Shown: positions 53,598 through 62,500, counted from the stretch's first letter. The stretch is DNA of 64,000 nucleotides from DASQHW01 sp038209365 (GCA_038209365.1 JBBQXS010000015.1:31821-95820), one strand, 5' to 3'. Numbers and translations: made by a program. Notes: generated by a model from the letters alone, not told the origin.

Positions 53598-53638
53598 TTG
53601 CGAGCCCGGGCGACACATAGTGTCGTGAAAGCTCGCAA
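53598..53638. repeat. Nested palindrome between convergent genes (copy B)
   Basis: Outer arms TTGCGAGC (53598-53605) and GCTCGCAA (53631-53638) with inner arms CGACAC (53611-53616) and GTGTCG (53620-53625) around an ATA loop. Preceded by a T-run (53595-53599). It lies between the stops of the SCO6745 gene and the nucleotide-sugar dehydrogenase, similar in place and plan to copy A. It may act as a bidirectional terminator, and its shared sequence blocks suggest a repeated family. Confidence 0.75.
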
Positions 53639-53647
53639 GAAGTGGCG

Positions 53648-54952
53648 TCAGAGTCGCTCGCCGTTGAACGTGTCGGGCCACAGGCGACCGCGCGTGTCGA
53701 GGACGAGGCGGGAATGTGCCGCGATCTCCTCGTATGGGAGATCGGGATGGTCGACGAGCAGGATCACCAGATCGGCGGCTTCGAGCTCGGCGGCTTCACA
53801 CTCGACGCGCGTCACGGGTGCGCCCAGATCAGCATCGACGGGAACGTACGGGTCGTGCGCACGAAGGTCGGCGCCGAGCGCGTGCAGGCGCTGGGCGACC
53901 GTCGTCGCGGGTGACTCGCGCCAATCGGAGGTTGCCGGTTTGTACGCGAGACCGAGCAGGAGGATGCGAGACGCCTTCACCGCGCGGGTGTCCTCGTTCA
54001 ACAATGCGACGACGCGGCTCACGACGTAGTCGGGCATCCCGCGGTTGACCTCGTTGGCGAGCTCGACGAAGCGGAACGGATGTCCGAGCCTGCGTTCGAC
54101 GTGCCATGCGAGGTAGGACGGATCGATCGGGAGGCAGTGCCCGCCCACGCCGGGACCCGGATTGAAGCGCATGAAGCCGTACGGCTTCGTGGCCGCGGCG
54201 TCGATCGCCGACCAGATGTCGACACCCAACTCGCGGGCGAACATCGCGAGCTCGTTGACGAGCGCGATGTTCACGTGCCGGAACGTGTTCTCGAGCAGCT
54301 TCACCAGCTCGGCTTCACCCGTCGACCCGACCGGCACGACCTTGTGCACGAGCGCGCCGTAGAACGCTTCGACGGCGCGAAGCGACGGCTCATCGACACC
54401 CGAGACGACCTTCGGAGTGTTGGTCAACGACCACGTCGGATTGCCGGGGTCGATCCGTTCCGGGGAGTAGCCGAGGAAGAAGTCGACACCTGCACGGAGG
54501 CCCGACGACTCGAGAATCGGGCGGAACAATTCCTCGGTGGTACCGGGATACGTCGTGGACTCGAGCACGACGAGCGCGCCGGCGTCGAGGTGTGGCGCGA
54601 GGCTTCGGGCTGCGGCTTCGATGAACGAGAGGTCGGGCACGCCCTCGCGCAGTGGTGTCGGCACGCTGACGATCGCGACGTCGAAGGCCCGCATGTCGAG
54701 AGGGTCGGCGGTCGGCCGGTAGCCGGCGCCGAGCGCGGCGGCCAGCTCGACATTCGTCACGTCTTCGACGTGTGAGCGCCCCGCCCGCAGCGCAACGACC
54801 CGGCGGTCGTCCACCTCGTAGCCGACCACCGGGAAGCCGATCTCCGTGGCGCGCAACGCGAGCGGCAGCCCCACGTAACCCTGCCCGACGACGGCAACCT
54901 TGGCGATGCGCTGGTCGATGCGACGCAGCAGCTCGGTCAGCACGTCGGTCAT
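53648..54952 (-). CDS. Nucleotide-sugar dehydrogenase (UDP-ManNAcA/GlcNAcA type)
   Basis: 434 aa. NAD-binding start AVVGQGYVGLPLALRATEIG, then PVGSTGEAELVKLLENTFRHVN, the catalytic cysteine in GVGGHCLPIDPSYLAW, and the third domain LLLGLAYKPATSDWRESPA. The family oxidises the C6 alcohol of UDP-sugars to uronates for surface polysaccharide. TYPGTTEE and YSPERIDPGN mark the WecC/WbpA/TviB-like group. ATG at 54952. No other glycan-synthesis gene is nearby, so the polymer is unknown. Confidence 0.93.
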   Translation of the reverse strand: MTDVLTELLRRIDQRIAKVAVVGQGYVGLPLALRATEIGFPVVGYEVDDRRVVALRAGRSHVEDVTNVELAAALGAGYRPTADPLDMRAFDVAIVSVPTPLREGVPDLSFIEAAARSLAPHLDAGALVVLESTTYPGTTEELFRPILESSGLRAGVDFFLGYSPERIDPGNPTWSLTNTPKVVSGVDEPSLRAVEAFYGALVHKVVPVGSTGEAELVKLLENTFRHVNIALVNELAMFARELGVDIWSAIDAAATKPYGFMRFNPGPGVGGHCLPIDPSYLAWHVERRLGHPFRFVELANEVNRGMPDYVVSRVVALLNEDTRAVKASRILLLGLAYKPATSDWRESPATTVAQRLHALGADLRAHDPYVPVDADLGAPVTRVECEAAELEAADLVILLVDHPDLPYEEIAAHSRLVLDTRGRLWPDTFNGERL

Positions 54953-55082
54953 CGGTCGCGGCCAGCCATCAGTAGCGGGTCCTCCCAGCCCTACGAGTGC
55001 GTCGCGAGTCTACGGGCGCACGCGTGCGCTGCGAACCACGAGCCGCTTGAATCGGGACTGGCAGAACCAGGTGAGGAGATCG

Positions 55083-55739
55083 ATGGAGCCTCTTCCGGCG
55101 GTAGGAGGGATGTCCGCCGCGCAGCGGGCAATGGTCGCTGTCGCGATCGCCCTCGTCGTGGGCCTTGCCACCGTGCCGTTCGCGCCGTGGCAATTGTCGC
55201 CGCTCGCGGGCTGGATCGTCGGCGGTGCGTGGTGGCTGACGTCGGTCTGGCGGAAGGTGCGCAGGTTCGCGCCGTTGGAGACCGAGTCGTTGGCGACGAG
55301 AGAGGACAACAGCCGGATCGCCGCCGAGCTGCTCCTCGTCTCGGCGAGCATCGCCAGTCTGCTCGGCACCGGGTTCGCGCTGATCAAGGCGAACCAAACA
55401 GGAGGCGGCGGGAAAGCCTTCCTCACCGCCGTGGCGCTCCTCACAGTCGTCGTCTCGTGGGCGATGGTCCACACCGTGTTCGCGTTGCGCTACGCGCACC
55501 TGTACTACACAAGGCCCGTCGGCGGCATCGACTTCAAGAGTCGTGAGGAACGTCCCGACTACCACGACTTTGCTTATGTCGCGTTTACGATCGGCATGAC
55601 CTTCCAGGTCTCCGACACCGACATCCAATCGCGCCGGATCCGACGCAGCGTGTTCGCGCACGCGCTGCTCTCGTACCTGTTCGGCGCAGTGATCCTTGCC
55701 GTCGCCGTCAACACGATCGCCGGCATCTTCTTCAAATGA
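55083..55739 (+). CDS. DUF1345 membrane protein
   Basis: 218 aa with about six membrane helices: MVAVAIALVVGLATVPFA, PLAGWIVGGAWWLTSVW, LLLVSASIASLLGTGFAL, FLTAVALLTVVVSWAMVHTV and LFGAVILAVAVNTIAGIFF. The hallmark RYAHLYY then PDYHDFAYVAFTIGMTFQVSDTDI (split) belongs to DUF1345. Function unknown. GAGGAGA (55072-55078) is a good SD before the ATG at 55083. The 130 bases upstream hold the divergent promoters for this and the dehydrogenase. Confidence 0.88.
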   Translation: MEPLPAVGGMSAAQRAMVAVAIALVVGLATVPFAPWQLSPLAGWIVGGAWWLTSVWRKVRRFAPLETESLATREDNSRIAAELLLVSASIASLLGTGFALIKANQTGGGGKAFLTAVALLTVVVSWAMVHTVFALRYAHLYYTRPVGGIDFKSREERPDYHDFAYVAFTIGMTFQVSDTDIQSRRIRRSVFAHALLSYLFGAVILAVAVNTIAGIFFK

Positions 55740-55748
55740 GGTGATGGC

Positions 55749-56765
55749 GTGACCGTCGAGCTGTTCACGATGAGCATCCCCGAGACGGGCCTCGCGGAGG
55801 TGCTGTCCGAGCGGGCCGAGGCCGCCGGGTGGGACGGCATCACCTTCACCGACTCGCAGAACCTCGTCGGCGATCCCTTCGTCGCGATCGCGCTGGGTGC
55901 GAAGGCGACCGAGCGGCTGCAGTTCATGACCGGTGTCACCAATCCTGCGACCCGTCATCCCGCGGCGCTGGCGACGGTCGCCGCGACCGTGCAGGAGACG
56001 TCGGGCGGACGCATGGTCCTCGGCATCGGACGGGGTGACACTGCGCTGTTCCACCTCGGCCGCCCACCGATGCCGCTCGCCGACTTCTTCGCACGTACAG
56101 AGCAGCTGCACACGTATCTCCAGCGCGGCACCCTCGACCTCGACGGCTTTGCAAGCCGCTTGCGCTGGCTCGAACGGGCGAAGCAGTCGCCGGTGCCGCT
56201 CGATGTCGCGGCGTCCGGCCCGAAGGTGATCGCGTTCGCCGCACGCACCGCCGAGCGGATCACGTTCGCCACCGGTGCCGATCCCGACCGACTGCGATGG
56301 GCGATCGAGCTCGCCCGGGCCGCACAACGCGACGCCGGGCGCGAAGCCGATGACGTGTCGTTCGGCGCGTACGTCACGGTGGGCTGCCATCCCGATCGCA
56401 GTGCCGCTCGCGCCCTCGTGCGCGGCAGCGTCGCCGCATTTGCGCACTTCTCGGCAATGCCCGGTTCGACCGGCGCCGGACTCGACGAGCACGACCGCGC
56501 GCTCGTCGCCGAGGTGGGCCGTACGTACGACAGCAACCTGCACCTCGTGAACAGCGCCGCGCATGCCCAGGTGCTGCCGGACGAGTTCGTCGACCGCTTC
56601 GCCGTCATCGGCGATGCCGAGACGTGCGGAAAGCGGTTGCGCGAGCTCGTCGACGCCGGCCTCGACCGTCTCGTGGTCACCGGCCCGTCGTTCGGTGCGA
56701 ACCGCGACGACGCCCGGTTGCACACGCAGCTCGTCACCGAGGAGCTGCTTCCGGCCTTCCGTTGA
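55749..56765 (+). CDS. LLM-class F420-dependent oxidoreductase
   Basis: 338 aa, complete luciferase-like barrel: MSIPETGLAEVLSERAEAAG, ITFTDSQNLVGDPFVAIAL, MTGVTNPATRHPAALATVAAT, RMVLGIGRGDTALFHLG, and the later part DVAASGPKVIAFAARTAERIT. It resembles methylene-tetrahydromethanopterin-reductase-like enzymes that use F420. The GTG at 55749 lies 9 bases after the DUF1345 stop. Substrate unknown. It contrasts with the shortened relative at 44250-44825. Confidence 0.88.
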   Translation: MTVELFTMSIPETGLAEVLSERAEAAGWDGITFTDSQNLVGDPFVAIALGAKATERLQFMTGVTNPATRHPAALATVAATVQETSGGRMVLGIGRGDTALFHLGRPPMPLADFFARTEQLHTYLQRGTLDLDGFASRLRWLERAKQSPVPLDVAASGPKVIAFAARTAERITFATGADPDRLRWAIELARAAQRDAGREADDVSFGAYVTVGCHPDRSAARALVRGSVAAFAHFSAMPGSTGAGLDEHDRALVAEVGRTYDSNLHLVNSAAHAQVLPDEFVDRFAVIGDAETCGKRLRELVDAGLDRLVVTGPSFGANRDDARLHTQLVTEELLPAFR

Positions 56766-56826
56766 ATTCCTCCGGACCAGACGCTGATGATTCTCCGGCG
56801 ACCGAACGGAGCAGACTCTCTCGGAG

Positions 56827-57912
56827 ATGGAGCTACGCCGTCGCCACCGCGCGTCCGACTCGGGCATCGCCCATGTGCTGGCGCTCATGCTCGTGGCCAT
56901 CCTCGCCACGCTTGCGATCGTCGCGCTCGTGCACGCCGAGACGAGCACGAGCACGGGCGCGCGGACATCGCCTTCGCAACCGGCACCTGCCGCGATCGCC
57001 GTCGACACCGTCGCGCGTCGTCTCCGTCCGGCGATCGTCGAGGTCGACGCCACGCTCGAGAGTGGAGGGCGGTCGGCGGGAACCGGCATGGCGCTCACGC
57101 CTTCGGGACAGGTACTCACGAACAATCACGTGATCGCGGGTGCGGCTGCGATCACGGTACGGACGCATGACCGCCGGATGCATCCTGCGGCGGTGGTCGG
57201 CTACGACATCGCCGACGATGTTGCCGTCTTGCAGATCGATGCCGCGCCGGAGCTTGCAACGATCGACGTCGGCCGTCGGGCAACCCTGAGCGACGGGCAG
57301 CCGCTCGTCGTTCTCAACGGGAACCAGGGTGCGAAAGCTTCAGTCCGTGCGCCGGCCCGTGACGTCACCGCGGGAGACGACGGCGACCCGAATGGCATCG
57401 ACATGCGCCGGGGCCTCATCGAGCTCGTTGCTCCCATGCAGCCGGCCGACGCGGGCGGACCCGTTGCCGACGGACACGGCATGATCGTCGCCATGCGCAC
57501 CGCCGCGTCGGCCGGCAGGCTCTTCCACGAAGAGACCGGAACGGACGTCTCGTTCGCGCTGCCGATCGATCGCGCGCTCGCGATCGTCGGGCAGATCAAC
57601 ACCGGTCGCAGCAGTGCGACCGTGCACGTCGGACCGAGCGCAGCGCTCGGCGCGCGGCTCCGCGGCGCGACGAGCGGCGGTGGCGGCCTGGTGGTCGTCG
57701 ACGTAGCGCGCAACGGCCCGGCCGCGGTTGCCGGCATCGCCGCGCGGGACGTGCTCGCGTCGATCGACGATGTCTCGCTGGCGTCCCCCGGTGACCTCGA
57801 GTCGGCGCTCAACCGCCACGTGCCCGGCGACGCGGTGCGCGTCGGCTGGTTCGACGGAAACGGCCTCTACCGCACGGCGAGCGTCCGGCTCACCGAAGGT
57901 GTGCCGGCCTAG
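56827..57912 (+). CDS. HtrA/DegP-like trypsin-fold protein with PDZ, catalytic Ser replaced
   Basis: 361 aa. Single N-terminal membrane anchor (about 15-36), trypsin-like domain with H101 (TNNHVI) and D131 (DDVAVLQI), and a C-terminal PDZ domain (about 270-355, GGLVVVDVARNGPAAVAGIAARDVLAS split). At the serine position the text is PADAGGPV, giving A209 (GCG at 57451-57453) where active enzymes have GDSGGP. The product therefore cannot act as a serine protease but may still bind unfolded or membrane proteins like a pseudoprotease. ATG at 56827. Confidence 0.9.
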   Translation: MELRRRHRASDSGIAHVLALMLVAILATLAIVALVHAETSTSTGARTSPSQPAPAAIAVDTVARRLRPAIVEVDATLESGGRSAGTGMALTPSGQVLTNNHVIAGAAAITVRTHDRRMHPAAVVGYDIADDVAVLQIDAAPELATIDVGRRATLSDGQPLVVLNGNQGAKASVRAPARDVTAGDDGDPNGIDMRRGLIELVAPMQPADAGGPVADGHGMIVAMRTAASAGRLFHEETGTDVSFALPIDRALAIVGQINTGRSSATVHVGPSAALGARLRGATSGGGGLVVVDVARNGPAAVAGIAARDVLASIDDVSLASPGDLESALNRHVPGDAVRVGWFDGNGLYRTASVRLTEGVPA

Positions 57913-57993
57913 CCGCTTCGACCCGCGGCGAGCGCGGTCGCGCGCGGCGTCGTCCGGGACCGACATTCACAGCACGCAGCATGGTCGCGTACG

Positions 57994-58653
57994 TTGGCAT
58001 TGATGTTTCAGGATCGTGTCGACGCGGGCCGGCAGCTCGCGGAGCGGTTGCGCGTGATACCGGAGATCGCGTCCGCAAGGCCGGGCGAGCTCGTCGTGCT
58101 CGGCCTTCCGCGCGGCGGCGTGCCGGTGGCGTACGAGGTGGCGACGGTCCTCGATGCGCCGTTGGACGTCATCCTCGTGCGGAAGCTCGGTGTCCCCAGC
58201 CAACCCGAGCTCGCGATGGGCGCCATCGGGGAACACGGCGCCCGCGTCGTCAACCGACAAGTGGTCGACTCGGCCCGGATCACGAACGACCAATTCGCCG
58301 CGGTCGAGGCGCAAGAGCGGAGAGAGCTCGAACGCCGCGTCGCAATGCTGCGCAGTGCGCGCGCAGACGTCTCCCTTACCGGACACAGCGCGCTCGTTGT
58401 CGATGATGGCATCGCGACAGGTGCGACGGCTCGGGCCGCGTGCGAAGTCGTGCGAGCGCAGGGTGCGACGCGAATCGTGCTCGCCGCGCCGGTGGCTCCA
58501 CCGAGCACCGTCCGGGCCATGCGTCAAGCCGCGGACGACGTCGTGGTGGTATACGCGCCGGAGCCATTCTTCGCGATCGGCGAGTTCTACGCCGACTTCT
58601 CCGCAACAAGTGATGACACAGTGCTCGCGTTGCTCACCCGCGCGAGGGAGTAG
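57994..58653 (+). CDS. Phosphoribosyltransferase family protein
   Basis: 219 aa. PRPP-binding motif ALVVDDGIATGATARAA (about residues 132-148) and an early GLPRGGVPVAYEVA where other PRTs have the hood; ILVRKLGVPSQPELAMGAIGE follows. This is the stand-alone PRT group often next to erythromycin-esterase or dienelactone-hydrolase genes; its substrate is unknown. ATG in MALMFQ at 57994 (or MFQDR four codons on). The 81 bases upstream separate it from the HtrA-like gene. Confidence 0.88.
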   Translation: MALMFQDRVDAGRQLAERLRVIPEIASARPGELVVLGLPRGGVPVAYEVATVLDAPLDVILVRKLGVPSQPELAMGAIGEHGARVVNRQVVDSARITNDQFAAVEAQERRELERRVAMLRSARADVSLTGHSALVVDDGIATGATARAACEVVRAQGATRIVLAAPVAPPSTVRAMRQAADDVVVVYAPEPFFAIGEFYADFSATSDDTVLALLTRARE

Positions 58654-59254
58654 CAGCGGAGCGCGCTCCGTCGCTCCATCTTCCAAGAATTCATGTGAAG
58701 AAGCGACTATCCGCACGACGGCGGCACATTTCCGTTCACACGTGAGCACTTGCGACAGTTGTTGCACGACGCTGCTCGCAAGGAACACAGCAACGCGCTA
58801 TGCGGTCGAACTCGACACGATTGCACCGCTCGCGGTACGTATCGGCCTTACCGTGCGTGAGATTCTGCAACCTCTCGAAAAGCGCTGCGAGCAGCCGAAC
58901 GAAGTGGTGTTGAAAACTTTCGGCGCGGTTCGCTGATTCACATACGCGCGTTCGCACCCATTGCACGCACGTTGCCGAACGATGACTTACGAACGTTTGG
59001 CGCGGTGCTCCACTTCGTGCAAGGAAGTTGTTAGGGTGCGCGTGCGCAGCAGGCACGTCACGCGCGTGAAGTTTCGGTATACGTGCGGAGCAAGCATCCG
59101 TTCGAAGCTCGCGGCCGCGTGCAACGCCATTACCCGATACCCGGGCGGGAATCGTGAGCGTGAGGACGTCGCGGCAAGGAACCGCGGCGCGTCGTGCTCT
59201 CGATCACGAACACGAGTGCGTAACTCGCCGACGCGATCAGGGAGAAGCTCAACC
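58654..59254. other. 601-bp non-coding stretch with lower GC
   Basis: No convincing gene on either strand: short frames here lack the third-position G/C bias of the rest of the window, and their proteins are rich in Cys, Arg and Thr. Several imperfect copies of CGAACG/TTGGCGCGG-type words lie between 58910 and 59020. TTAGGGT near 59033 could be a -10 box. The SD of the downstream CAP gene (AGGGAGAAG, 59239-59247) is inside its end. A long 5' leader or a recently decayed gene are both possible. Confidence 0.5.
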
Positions 59255-59764
59255 TTGCGTGCAACACGATTTCAGAAGTTCTTTGTCATCGCGGCAATCA
59301 TTGGCCTTGCGGCGTCCTTCTCGGGATGTGCACAAGTTCAGGCCCGGGTCATGGGCGCCTCTGCAACGCCATCGGACGGAGCCGAGAGCGCATTGGTGGC
59401 CGGTATCAACAACTTCCGCGGTTCGCACGGATTGCCCCCGCTCGCGGTGCATCCGACGCTTGTGGACAAGGCTCGTGTGTGGTCCGGCTACATGGCGAAT
59501 GGTGGTTGCGGGTTCGGCGGAGGCGGTGTGGCGAACATCTGTCACTCGCAGCTGAGCGATGGCATCAACGTGACCTGGTCGCTTCTCGGCGAGAACGTCG
59601 GCATGGTGAGTCCGCAGTCGAACGTCTCGGGCATGCAAAGCGCCTTCGAGCACTCACCGCCGCACGCGGAGAACATGTTGAACAGCCAGATCGACTACGT
59701 GGGTGTCGGTGTCGCCTACGTCGGCGACGACATGTACGTCACCGAGGAGTTCATGGCGGGATAG
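59255..59764 (+). CDS. CAP-domain (SCP/PR1-like) lipoprotein
   Basis: 169 aa. Start TTG at 59255 with AGGGAGAAG at ideal spacing; the protein opens RATRFQKFFVIAAIIGLAAS with a lipobox SFSGC. The CAP domain has LVAGINNFRGSHGLPPLAVHP (split) and VDKARVWSGYMANGGCGFGGGG, then LLGENVGMVS and HSPPHAENMLNSQIDYVGVGVAY. CAP proteins bind sterols or lipids or act in cell-wall turnover. Two extra cysteines in GGCGF and ANICH may form a disulfide outside the cell. It ends VTEEFMAG. Confidence 0.87.
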   Translation: MRATRFQKFFVIAAIIGLAASFSGCAQVQARVMGASATPSDGAESALVAGINNFRGSHGLPPLAVHPTLVDKARVWSGYMANGGCGFGGGGVANICHSQLSDGINVTWSLLGENVGMVSPQSNVSGMQSAFEHSPPHAENMLNSQIDYVGVGVAYVGDDMYVTEEFMAG

Positions 59765-59846
59765 TCCTTCCGAACCCGACACAACTTGCGCGGCGAGAGG
59801 TTCTGTCGGAGCCTTTCGCCACGCACGTTGTCGTGAGGGAGGACGG

Positions 59847-60632
59847 ATGGGCGAAAGGCTGCGAGACCGGGTCGGCGTCGTGACCGGTGGAGCTTCGGGG
59901 ATCGGTGCCGAGTGCGCGCGCCGGTTCGTCGCCGAAGGAGCGCGAGTCGTGCTCGGGGATCTCCACGCCGATGCCCTCGCTCGAATGGCCGACGAGCTCG
60001 GTGATGCATGCGTCACCGAGCTCGTGGACGTCACCGTTCCCGAGTCGGTGGATCGCATGGTGCGCCGCGCGTCACAGGAGTTCGGGCGACTCGACATCGC
60101 GCTCAATGCGGCGGGCATCGGTTGGTATTCACCCGTGCACGCGCATCCGGTCGAGCAATGGGATGCGGTGATGAACGTCTGCCTGCGCGGTGTCTTCCTT
60201 TCCGTGCGCGCGGAGTCCGCAGCCATGGTTGCCGCGCGAACGCCGGGTGTGATCATCAACATCGCGTCGATCAACGCGATCGTCGCCGCCGAGGGCATGT
60301 CGGCCTACTGCGCGGCCAAGGCCGGCGTTGCGATGCTCACGAGATGCGCCGCGATGGAGCTCGGACCGAGCGGCATCAGGGTGGTGGGGATCGGACCGGG
60401 TTTCATCGAGACGCCGATGACCGAGTACGCACGCGCTATTCCCGCCGTGCAGGAGGCCTACATCCAATCCATCCCCCTCCGCCGCGCAGGTGCACCGGGC
60501 GACATTGCCGACGCGGCGGTATTCCTCGCCGGCGACGAAGCCTCGTGGGTCAGCGGTACGACGATCTACGTGGACGGCGCCGAGGCCAACAAGGGCTATC
60601 CGGAGCTCGCGCGCTTCATCCCCGGCCTTTGA
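59847..60632 (+). CDS. Short-chain dehydrogenase/reductase
   Basis: 261 aa. NAD(P) fold GVVTGGASGIGAECARRFVA, acidic D in GDLHADAL that favours NAD, the structural NAAGIG, catalytic Ser in IINIASINAI and Y-x3-K in AYCAAKAGVAM, then GPGFIETPM and the C-terminal VSGTTIYVDGAEANKG. The SD GAGGGAGG (59835-59842) precedes the ATG at 59847. The 3' end overlaps the DUF2505 gene on the other strand by 17 bases. Substrate unknown. Confidence 0.92.
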   Translation: MGERLRDRVGVVTGGASGIGAECARRFVAEGARVVLGDLHADALARMADELGDACVTELVDVTVPESVDRMVRRASQEFGRLDIALNAAGIGWYSPVHAHPVEQWDAVMNVCLRGVFLSVRAESAAMVAARTPGVIINIASINAIVAAEGMSAYCAAKAGVAMLTRCAAMELGPSGIRVVGIGPGFIETPMTEYARAIPAVQEAYIQSIPLRRAGAPGDIADAAVFLAGDEASWVSGTTIYVDGAEANKGYPELARFIPGL

Positions 60633-61110
60633 GCGCCTCGGCGAGCGCCACCGCTTCGACGTCGAGGCGCGTGACCAGACCGGGCACGATGCGCTTCTCG
60701 CCGCTGCCGCCGATCACCGGTATCCGAACGTGGAGCTCGCCGGTGATGTGCCGGCGCGTCTCGTTCTCACCGGTCGGCTCGAGCGTCACGTCGGCGTCGC
60801 CGTGCAATCGCTTCGCGTCGGCTTCGGCGGCGAAGGTCAGCCTGCCACGCATCATCACCATGTCGAAGTGAAGGTCCTGGATCCAGGTGAGCTTGCGGTT
60901 GCCGAGCAACTTGCGCACGACGGGATCGAGATGGCCGGTGAACTCGTATCGAAGCCGTAGGAGAGACGCCGTGCCGGTCGTGGATGCCTCGACCACTTCG
61001 GGCCGGCTGAGGTCGGGAAGGTCGAGCGTCTCGTGGAACCGAGGGTCGAGCCAGACCGCGACGACGTCGGCGGGCGAGCCGGGAAGCAAGTGATCTGCCG
61101 AGAACCGCAT
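60616..61110 (-). CDS. DUF2505 protein
   Basis: 164 aa, START-like fold. The opening RFSADHLLPGSPADVVAVWLDPRF (split at residue 12) and LGNRKLTWIQDLHFDMVMMRG are typical of the actinobacterial DUF2505 family, which has no assigned function. GELHVRIPVIGGSGEKRIVPGL is near the end. ATG at 61110, with the next small gene starting 31 bases upstream in the other direction. Extra upstream codons in the long frame are not used. Confidence 0.82.
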   Translation of the reverse strand: MRFSADHLLPGSPADVVAVWLDPRFHETLDLPDLSRPEVVEASTTGTASLLRLRYEFTGHLDPVVRKLLGNRKLTWIQDLHFDMVMMRGRLTFAAEADAKRLHGDADVTLEPTGENETRRHITGELHVRIPVIGGSGEKRIVPGLVTRLDVEAVALAEALKGRG

Positions 61111-61140
61111 GCCGACAGTTTGTCGCTGTACGGTCGGTCC

Positions 61141-61365
61141 ATGCCACGACACGACATCGACATGGCGATCCCTCCGAAGATCGTGCTCAACAGCGACGTC
61201 CGCTTCGTCGTGCGGAGCGACGGCGAGAAGCTCGGCGAGCTGCTCGTCAGCCGAGGTTCGGTTGCATGGGTGCCCGGCCACAGCCCCAACGCGATCCACG
61301 TGCAGTGGGAGCGCTTCGGCGAGATGATGCTCGAGGAGCGGAGACGCCGACGCCGCGCAAGGTAG
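61141..61365 (+). CDS. Conserved small hypothetical protein
   Basis: 74 aa: MAIPPKIVLNSDVRFVVRSD then LGELLVSRGSVAWVPGHSPNA and an Arg-rich tail EERRRRRRAR. The phrase LGELLVSRGSVAWVP recurs in small actinobacterial proteins of unknown role. Divergent from DUF2505 with a 30-base gap. ATG at 61141. Confidence 0.72.
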   Translation: MPRHDIDMAIPPKIVLNSDVRFVVRSDGEKLGELLVSRGSVAWVPGHSPNAIHVQWERFGEMMLEERRRRRRAR

Positions 61366-61432
61366 CGCCGCCTTCAGCGTCCGAGGTGTGCGCACACTCG
61401 CGTTGTCTCGCCTGCGGGAGTAAGTTCTCGCC

Positions 61433-62458
61433 ATGACTGCTCGTGTCATCGTCCTCGATCCGTGCTTCGATGCGGCGACCGCGGACTCGATGGTGGATCT
61501 CTGCGAACGCTTCGGCCGCTACCGCATGTACGCCGAGCACGAGCAACATGACGCCGACGTCGGGCGCGGGCTCGCGCAGCGCCACGACGCCCTCACGAAC
61601 TTCCTCAAGACCGGCGGCCTGGCCCGCGTCTCGGAGCCCTCGGCCGCGCTCGCCGTACGCACGAGCTATTTCCGCGAGGAATATGCGTACGGACGCGACG
61701 AGCGCATCACAGGCATCGCGCCTTTCCTGTACCACGAAGCCTTCATCGACGCCGCCCGCACGATCCATGAACGGGCAGTGATCGAGCCCGCGATCGCATA
61801 CGCGAACCTGATGGTGCCGGGCCAGGAGCTCGCGGTGCACACCGACGTGCCCGAGTTCCGCGGCGCGAACCGCAAGCTCCTGCCGCAGTGGCTGCTCGTG
61901 GTGATGCACCACTCCGGGCTGTTCGAGGAGTACCGGATGCCGATCGCGACCGCGATCTCGTGGTTCCACGATTGCGACGGCGGCGAGCTCGCGTACTGGC
62001 CGGCCGGCGCGCAAGATCAGGTGCAACGCCATCGCGTGCGGTTCAACACGGCAATGGTGCTGGACACGGACAGCGTGTTCCACGGCGTCGACCGCGTCGC
62101 CGAAGTCGCGGTCGACGAACTTCCGGCGATCCGGCCCGGCACGACGTTGGAGTTCGGCGACGCACGGGAGTGGTCGCTGCGCGCGACCGACGGCAGTGTG
62201 CTCACGACGTACCCCTGGGAACAGCTGCGGTTCTCGGTGTCGTGGAAGGCGTATTGCTTCCGCGACGAGCACGAACGGGACACGTGGCGAGCACACCGCG
62301 ACGACCTGACCGTGGACGTCATCCTGGACCGTCTCGTCGAAGACCTCTGCGAGCGCGGACTCGCGCAACGCGACGTCGCACGCGACGGTGTGCTCGGTCA
62401 ACTCCTCATCGACGAGTACATCCGATTCCCGGTATCCACACCGTCGTCCACAAGTTGA
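61433..62458 (+). CDS. Fe(II)/2-oxoglutarate-oxygenase-like protein
   Basis: 341 aa. An HxD...H triad fits the double-stranded beta-helix: H136-T-D138 (ELAVHTDVPEF) and H217 (SVFHGVDRV), with an arginine in LRFSVSWKAYCF as a candidate 2OG anchor. MHHSGLFEEYRMP and WFHDCDGGELAYWP lie between. It opens VIVLDPCFDAATADSMVDL. It is not a PhyH close relative; family name uncertain. ATG at 61433. Function unknown, but hydroxylation of a small molecule or lipid is plausible. Confidence 0.7.
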   Translation: MTARVIVLDPCFDAATADSMVDLCERFGRYRMYAEHEQHDADVGRGLAQRHDALTNFLKTGGLARVSEPSAALAVRTSYFREEYAYGRDERITGIAPFLYHEAFIDAARTIHERAVIEPAIAYANLMVPGQELAVHTDVPEFRGANRKLLPQWLLVVMHHSGLFEEYRMPIATAISWFHDCDGGELAYWPAGAQDQVQRHRVRFNTAMVLDTDSVFHGVDRVAEVAVDELPAIRPGTTLEFGDAREWSLRATDGSVLTTYPWEQLRFSVSWKAYCFRDEHERDTWRAHRDDLTVDVILDRLVEDLCERGLAQRDVARDGVLGQLLIDEYIRFPVSTPSSTS

Positions 62459-62500
62459 TCCTCTATCGATCCACAGGGCACGCGTCGTAACATCACGCGC

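Noticed and set aside
58736..59056. Minus-strand 106-codon frame in the 601-bp gap
   Set aside because: Cys/Arg-rich, no G/C third-position bias, no SD and no recognised motif.
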